Shown piece after piece: positions 60,309 to 64,000 of a stretch of 64,000 bases of DNA. The notes beneath the pieces were generated by a model. It was not told the origin of the DNA, made no database searches, and worked only from the letters and a program-made list of their open reading frames with translations. The first letter of the stretch is position 1, and the number at the start of each line of letters is the position of its first letter. The stretch is from Rhizobium redzepovicii (GTDB taxonomy: Bacteria > Pseudomonadota > Alphaproteobacteria > Rhizobiales > Rhizobiaceae): contig NZ_JAILYH010000017.1 of the NCBI RefSeq assembly GCF_019793435.1, forward strand, positions 62,001 to 126,000, written 5' to 3'. The translations under genes and the position numbers were made by a program.

Positions 60309-62201
60309 ATGTTCCATATCCTGAGAAGAGCCGCTCAGACCTGGGTCGCCAAGCTGCTGATGCTTCTGCTGGTCGCGTCGTTCGGCATCTGGGGCGTCTC
60401 CCGGTCGCTGATTACCGGCAGCAACAGCACCACGGTCGTGACCGTCGGCGATCAGCATGTGGACGTCAACGAATTCCACCTCGCCTACCAGCGCCAGGTG
60501 GCAAGTCTCGGCCAGCAGTTCGGCACGCGTCTCACTCCGGAACAGGCTCGCGCTTTCGGCGTCGAGCAGCAGGTGCTTTCCCAGCTCGTCGCCGGCGCCT
60601 CGCTCGACCAGCTCGCCGAAGACATGAACCTCGGCCTGTCCGAAGATCGCCTCGCCCAGCTGATCGCCGACGATCCGGCTTTCAAGGCTGTCAACGGCAA
60701 ATTTGACCGAGAACTCTTCATCTCGCGCCTGCGCAACGCCAATATCCGCCAGGACGATTACATCAAGGAGCGCAGCAAGGTCGCTGTCCGCAGCCAGGTC
60801 GTCGATGCCATCTCGAACGGCTTCACCGCGCCGAAGACGCTGGTCGACGCTCTGAAGCTCTATGGCAATGAAAGCCGCAGCATCGACTATCTGCTGCTCA
60901 CCAACGCCAATATCGAGCCGATCAAGGCGCCTGCCGACGACGTGCTGGCGACGTGGTTCGATGGCGTCAAGCAGCGCTACCAGGCGCCTGAATACCGCAA
61001 GCTCGTCTATCTCTCGCTGCAGCCCGCCGATATCGCCGACGCCGCGACCGTCACCGACGACCAGATCCACGAAGCCTTCGACAAGAGCAAGGATACCTAC
61101 CGCACGCCGGAAAGCCGCACAATCGAACAGCTGACCTTCACCAGCAAGGATCTTGCCGCTGCCGCCGAAACCGCACTGAAGAGCGGCACTAGCTTCGATC
61201 AGCTGGTCTCCGACCAGGGCAAGACGGCAAGCGACGTGCTGCTCGGCGAATTCACCAAGGACAAGGTTCCCGACCAGGCCGTTGCCGATGCGGCCTTCGC
61301 CGTTTCGAAGGACGGCGGCACGACACCTGTCGTCGAGGGCTCCTTCGGCTCCGTCATCCTTCGCATCACCAACATCAAGCCGGAAACCACCAAGAATTTC
61401 GACGAGGTGAAGGAAGACATCCGCAAGCAGCTGGCGCTTTCCAACGCTTCGCAGGAAGTGATCAACGTTCATGACCGCATCGAGGATTTGCGCGCCGGCG
61501 GCGCCACGCTTGAGGATATTGCCGGCCAGCTGAAGCTCAAGGCCGTGACCGTCGACGCCGTCGATATGACCGGCGCCGACAAGGACGGCAAAGAGGTCAA
61601 GGATATTCCCGTCAAGCAGCAATTGCTCGGCGAAGCCTTCAAGACCGAGGTCGGCGTCGATGCGCCGCCGCTGCCGATTGGCAATGACGGCTATGTCTGG
61701 TTCAACGTCCGCGAAATTACCCCGACCCGCGAGCGCCCGGTCGCCGAAGTGCGCGAAAAGGCGGTCGAAGACTGGACGGCGGAACAGCAGAAGGCCGAAC
61801 TTGCCAAGAAGGCCGAGGCGTTGAAGGCCGAAGCCGCCAAGGGCACCGCGCTTGCCGATATTGCAACGCCGCTCGGCATCGCCGTCGAAAGCAAGAGCGG
61901 CCTCACCCGCGCCACCGATGATCCGGTGCTTGGCCGCGCCGGCGTCACCGCCGCCTTCTCCGGCCCCGTCGATGCGGTCGCGAGTGCCGTCGGCGCCGAT
62001 CCGTCGACGCAGATCCTGATGAAGGTCACCGAGGTCAACAGCGAGCCGACTAGCGACGCGCTGAACAACCGCGATGCCCAGATCACCGCCATGGCCAACG
62101 CCGCCGGCGACGATATTCTCGATCAGATGGTCAACGTGCTGCAGACGCAGTACGGCGCGCAGATCAACCAGACGCTCGCCGAGCAGGCGACGCTTCGTTA
62201 G
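60309..62201 (+). CDS. ppiD: PpiD/SurA-type membrane-anchored peptidyl-prolyl isomerase
   Basis: Encodes 630 residues. A single N-terminal membrane anchor (WVAKLLMLLLVASFGIWGVS, about 11-32) leads to a SurA_N-like chaperone domain (about 40-200), a parvulin-type PPIC region (about 240-380) and a helical C-terminal part. It helps newly secreted proteins fold at the periplasmic face. The parvulin region is divergent, as in PpiD, so chaperone action may prevail over isomerase activity. It stands directly before trpD, 8 bases apart, an order conserved in Rhizobiales. Confidence 0.92.
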   Translation: MFHILRRAAQTWVAKLLMLLLVASFGIWGVSRSLITGSNSTTVVTVGDQHVDVNEFHLAYQRQVASLGQQFGTRLTPEQARAFGVEQQVLSQLVAGASLDQLAEDMNLGLSEDRLAQLIADDPAFKAVNGKFDRELFISRLRNANIRQDDYIKERSKVAVRSQVVDAISNGFTAPKTLVDALKLYGNESRSIDYLLLTNANIEPIKAPADDVLATWFDGVKQRYQAPEYRKLVYLSLQPADIADAATVTDDQIHEAFDKSKDTYRTPESRTIEQLTFTSKDLAAAAETALKSGTSFDQLVSDQGKTASDVLLGEFTKDKVPDQAVADAAFAVSKDGGTTPVVEGSFGSVILRITNIKPETTKNFDEVKEDIRKQLALSNASQEVINVHDRIEDLRAGGATLEDIAGQLKLKAVTVDAVDMTGADKDGKEVKDIPVKQQLLGEAFKTEVGVDAPPLPIGNDGYVWFNVREITPTRERPVAEVREKAVEDWTAEQQKAELAKKAEALKAEAAKGTALADIATPLGIAVESKSGLTRATDDPVLGRAGVTAAFSGPVDAVASAVGADPSTQILMKVTEVNSEPTSDALNNRDAQITAMANAAGDDILDQMVNVLQTQYGAQINQTLAEQATLR

Positions 62202-62209
62202 GAGGCCCT

Positions 62210-63226
62210 ATGACCGATCTGAAGCCGTTCCTGGCCAAGGCCGCAAGCCGCGAGCCGCTGACGCGTGACGAGGCCCGCGCCGCCTTCGACATCCTGATGT
62301 CCGGCCAGGCGACGCCCTCGCAGATCGGCGGCTTCCTGATGGCGCTGCGTGTGCGCGGTGAAACCGTCGACGAGATCGTCGGCGCCGTCACCGCGATGCG
62401 CTCGAAGATGCTGACCGTCGAAGCGCCGGCCGATGCGATCGACATTGTCGGCACCGGCGGCGATGCCAGCGGCACCTACAATATCTCGACGCTGGCGGCG
62501 CTCATCGTCGCCGGCGCCGGAGTCCCCGTCGCAAAACACGGCAACCGGGCGCTGAGCTCGAAATCGGGCGCGGCGGACAATCTCGCCGCACTCGGCGTCA
62601 AGCTCGATGTCGGCCCTGAGATCATCTCTCGCTGCATCGCCGAGGCCGGCGTCGGCTTCATGTTCGCGCAGCTTCATCATTCCGCCATGCGCCATGTCGG
62701 CCCCTCCCGCGTCGAACTCGGCACCCGCACCATCTTCAACCTGCTGGGTCCGCTTTCGAGTCCGGCTGGTGTCCGCCGCCAGTTGCTCGGCGTCTTCTCG
62801 CCGCAATGGCTGGTGCCGCTTGCCGAAGTCATGCGCGATCTCGGCTCCGAATGCGTCTGGGTGGTCCATGGCGACGGCCTCGACGAGATCACCACGACAG
62901 GCATCACCAAGGTGGCCGCGCTCGAAGCCGGCAAGATCCGCACCTTCGAGCTGTCGCCCGCCGATTTCGGCGTCAGCCCTTGCGTTCTCGCCGACATCAG
63001 GGGCGGCGATGGCGTCGCCAATGCCGCAGCGCTTCGCGAGGTGCTCAGCGGCGCCAAGAACGCCTATCGTGATATTTCGCTCGCCAATGCCGCGGCATCG
63101 CTGGTCATCGCCGGCAAGGTCGAAACGATTCGCGACGGTATGATGCTTGCCGCGCAGTCGCTGGATAGCGGCGCCACCGCGCTTGCCCTCGACAAACTCA
63201 TCGCCGTTTCCAACGATATCGACTAG
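62210..63226 (+). CDS. trpD: Anthranilate phosphoribosyltransferase
   Basis: Encodes 338 residues. Second step of tryptophan synthesis: transfers phosphoribosyl from PRPP to anthranilate. PRPP/metal motifs are clear: VGTGGDASGTYNIST and KHGNRALSSKSGAADNLAAL. Anthranilate-site residues lie in HHSAMRHVGPSR. GGAGG precedes the ATG. It is followed 9 bases later by trpC, so the two are co-transcribed. No leader peptide or attenuator is seen upstream; ppiD is in that place. Confidence 0.96.
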   Translation: MTDLKPFLAKAASREPLTRDEARAAFDILMSGQATPSQIGGFLMALRVRGETVDEIVGAVTAMRSKMLTVEAPADAIDIVGTGGDASGTYNISTLAALIVAGAGVPVAKHGNRALSSKSGAADNLAALGVKLDVGPEIISRCIAEAGVGFMFAQLHHSAMRHVGPSRVELGTRTIFNLLGPLSSPAGVRRQLLGVFSPQWLVPLAEVMRDLGSECVWVVHGDGLDEITTTGITKVAALEAGKIRTFELSPADFGVSPCVLADIRGGDGVANAAALREVLSGAKNAYRDISLANAAASLVIAGKVETIRDGMMLAAQSLDSGATALALDKLIAVSNDID

Positions 63227-63235
63227 GATTGCCCG

Positions 63236-64000
63236 ATGACCGATATTCTGAAGAAGATCGAACTTTACAAGCGCGAGGAAATCGCCGCTGCCAAGGCTGC
63301 GGTGTCGCTTGCCGACCTGAAGGCGATGCAGGCTGGCCAGTCCGCTCCGCGTGGTTTTTATAAGGCGCTCGTTGCCCAGCGTGACGCGGGCAATTTTGGT
63401 CTGATCGCCGAGATCAAGAAGGCGAGCCCGTCCAAGGGCCTCATTCGCCCGGATTTCGATCCGCCGTCGCTGGCAAAGGCCTACGAAGCCGGTGGCGCGG
63501 CCTGCCTTTCCGTGCTGACCGACACGCCGAGCTTTCAGGGTGCCCCGGAATTCCTGACGACGGCACGGGACGCCTGCGCCCTGCCCGCTTTGCGCAAGGA
63601 TTTCATGTTCGAGACCTATCAGGTCCATGAGGCGCGCGCCTGGGGCGCTGACTGCATTCTGCTGATCATGGCGTCGCTGACTAATGACGAGGCCGAGCGG
63701 CTGCAGGACGAGGCTTTCTCGCTCGGCATGGATGTGCTGGTCGAGGTGCACGATGCCGAGGAGATGGAGCGGGCGCTGAAGCTGTCCTCGCCGCTTATCG
63801 GCATCAACAACCGCAATCTGCGGACTTTCGAGGTCAGCCTGACGGTCAGCGAGACGCTTGCCTCCATGGTTCCCGCCGACCGGCTCCTCATCGGCGAAAG
63901 CGGCATCCACACCCATGCCGATTGCAAGCGGCTGCAGGCCGTCGATATCAGCACCTTCCTTGTCGGCGAAAGCCTGATGCGAAAAGACAACGTGACGGCC
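63236..64000 (+). CDS. trpC: Indole-3-glycerol phosphate synthase (3' end outside window)
   Basis: The first 255 codons are present, nearly the whole enzyme of about 270 residues. It closes the indole ring in tryptophan synthesis. The catalytic lysine lies in LIAEIKKASPSKG, and further active-site residues in LRKDFMFETYQV, GINNRNLRTFEV and LIGESGIHTHAD. The phosphate-binding loop near FLVGESLMRKDN reaches the window edge. Separate trpC (not fused to trpF) is the rule in rhizobia. Confidence 0.96.
   Translation, partial: MTDILKKIELYKREEIAAAKAAVSLADLKAMQAGQSAPRGFYKALVAQRDAGNFGLIAEIKKASPSKGLIRPDFDPPSLAKAYEAGGAACLSVLTDTPSFQGAPEFLTTARDACALPALRKDFMFETYQVHEARAWGADCILLIMASLTNDEAERLQDEAFSLGMDVLVEVHDAEEMERALKLSSPLIGINNRNLRTFEVSLTVSETLASMVPADRLLIGESGIHTHADCKRLQAVDISTFLVGESLMRKDNVTA

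Noticed and set aside
59808..61622. 600-codon open frame on the minus strand
   Set aside because: Its upper part is antisense to ppiD, whose product is clearly recognised. Only the last 93 codons (DUF883 protein) are real.
62198..63916. 570-codon open frame opposite trpD and trpC
   Set aside because: It is a shadow of two unmistakable trp genes, caused by high GC; its composition is rich in Arg, His and Gly and no motif is recognised.
1..64000. CRISPR arrays, prophage genes, intact insertion sequences, rRNA
   Set aside because: No spaced direct repeats of CRISPR type, phage structural genes, complete transposases or rRNA signatures were seen on either strand.

Overview
The window looks like chromosomal DNA of a fast-growing Rhizobium (R. 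etli / R. leguminosarum type). It is GC-rich, with small gene overlaps (ATGA, GTGA) and frequent GTG or TTG starts. The gene content is typically rhizobial: a trpD-trpC block behind a PpiD/SurA-type foldase, a rlpA-dac-tmk-holB-metG-tatD-MBL run, many LysR, LacI and MarR regulators, and GGAAC-N16/17-CGTT promoters of the alphaproteobacterial EcfG general stress sigma factor. The species is inferred from gene content; no rRNA is present.

Layout. 0-2.3 kb: end of a two-component system. 2.3-6.7 kb: a membrane protein, an orphan RTX-like protein, a GH13 alpha-glucan enzyme and small stress proteins. 6.8-12.5 kb: a phosphodiesterase/ABC sugar-type importer operon with a LacI regulator; the importer's ATPase gene is wrecked by two internal deletions. 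12.7-21.4 kb: an M16 protease, an MFS/MarR/GNAT group, a ureohydrolase, PlsY and a CadC-like TPR regulator. 21.4-22.5 kb: a fossil in which the 5' halves of a divergent MFS/LysR pair are deleted. 22.6-28.7 kb: a thioredoxin-fold protein, a large zinc-ribbon/cyclase/ATPase/TPR protein and a YeiH-like exporter with a divergent LysR gene. 29-34.2 kb: a CHASE-GGDEF-EAL protein and a large MscS channel. 34.3-37.9 kb: two alpha/beta hydrolases flanking an unusual pair of palindromes, plus a LysR gene. 37.9-41.5 kb: stress-type small genes with two back-to-back EcfG promoters. 41.5-50 kb: the housekeeping run. 50.3-53.5 kb: a diguanylate cyclase, tRNA-Ser(UGA), a lipoprotein/membrane-protein pair and a serine recombinase relic. 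53.6-60.1 kb: a drug-efflux MFS with divergent LysR, PhnA-like, two transglutaminases and a cluster of very small membrane or lipoproteins. 60.3-64 kb: ppiD-trpD-trpC.

How genes work together. Six EcfG-like promoters were found by eye upstream of correctly oriented genes: a stress protein, a YflT-like protein, a TerC protein, a transglutaminase, a 26-residue membrane peptide and a DUF883 protein. This suggests a dispersed general-stress regulon that includes previously unannotated microproteins. Trp synthesis, peptidoglycan maturation, DNA replication (holB, tmk) and translation (metG, tRNA-Ser) form the conserved backbone. The broken importer, the MFS/LysR fossil and the recombinase relic mark places where the accessory part is decaying.

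Starts were adjusted by hand using ribosome binding sites. Homology statements rest on recognised motifs, not on a search.
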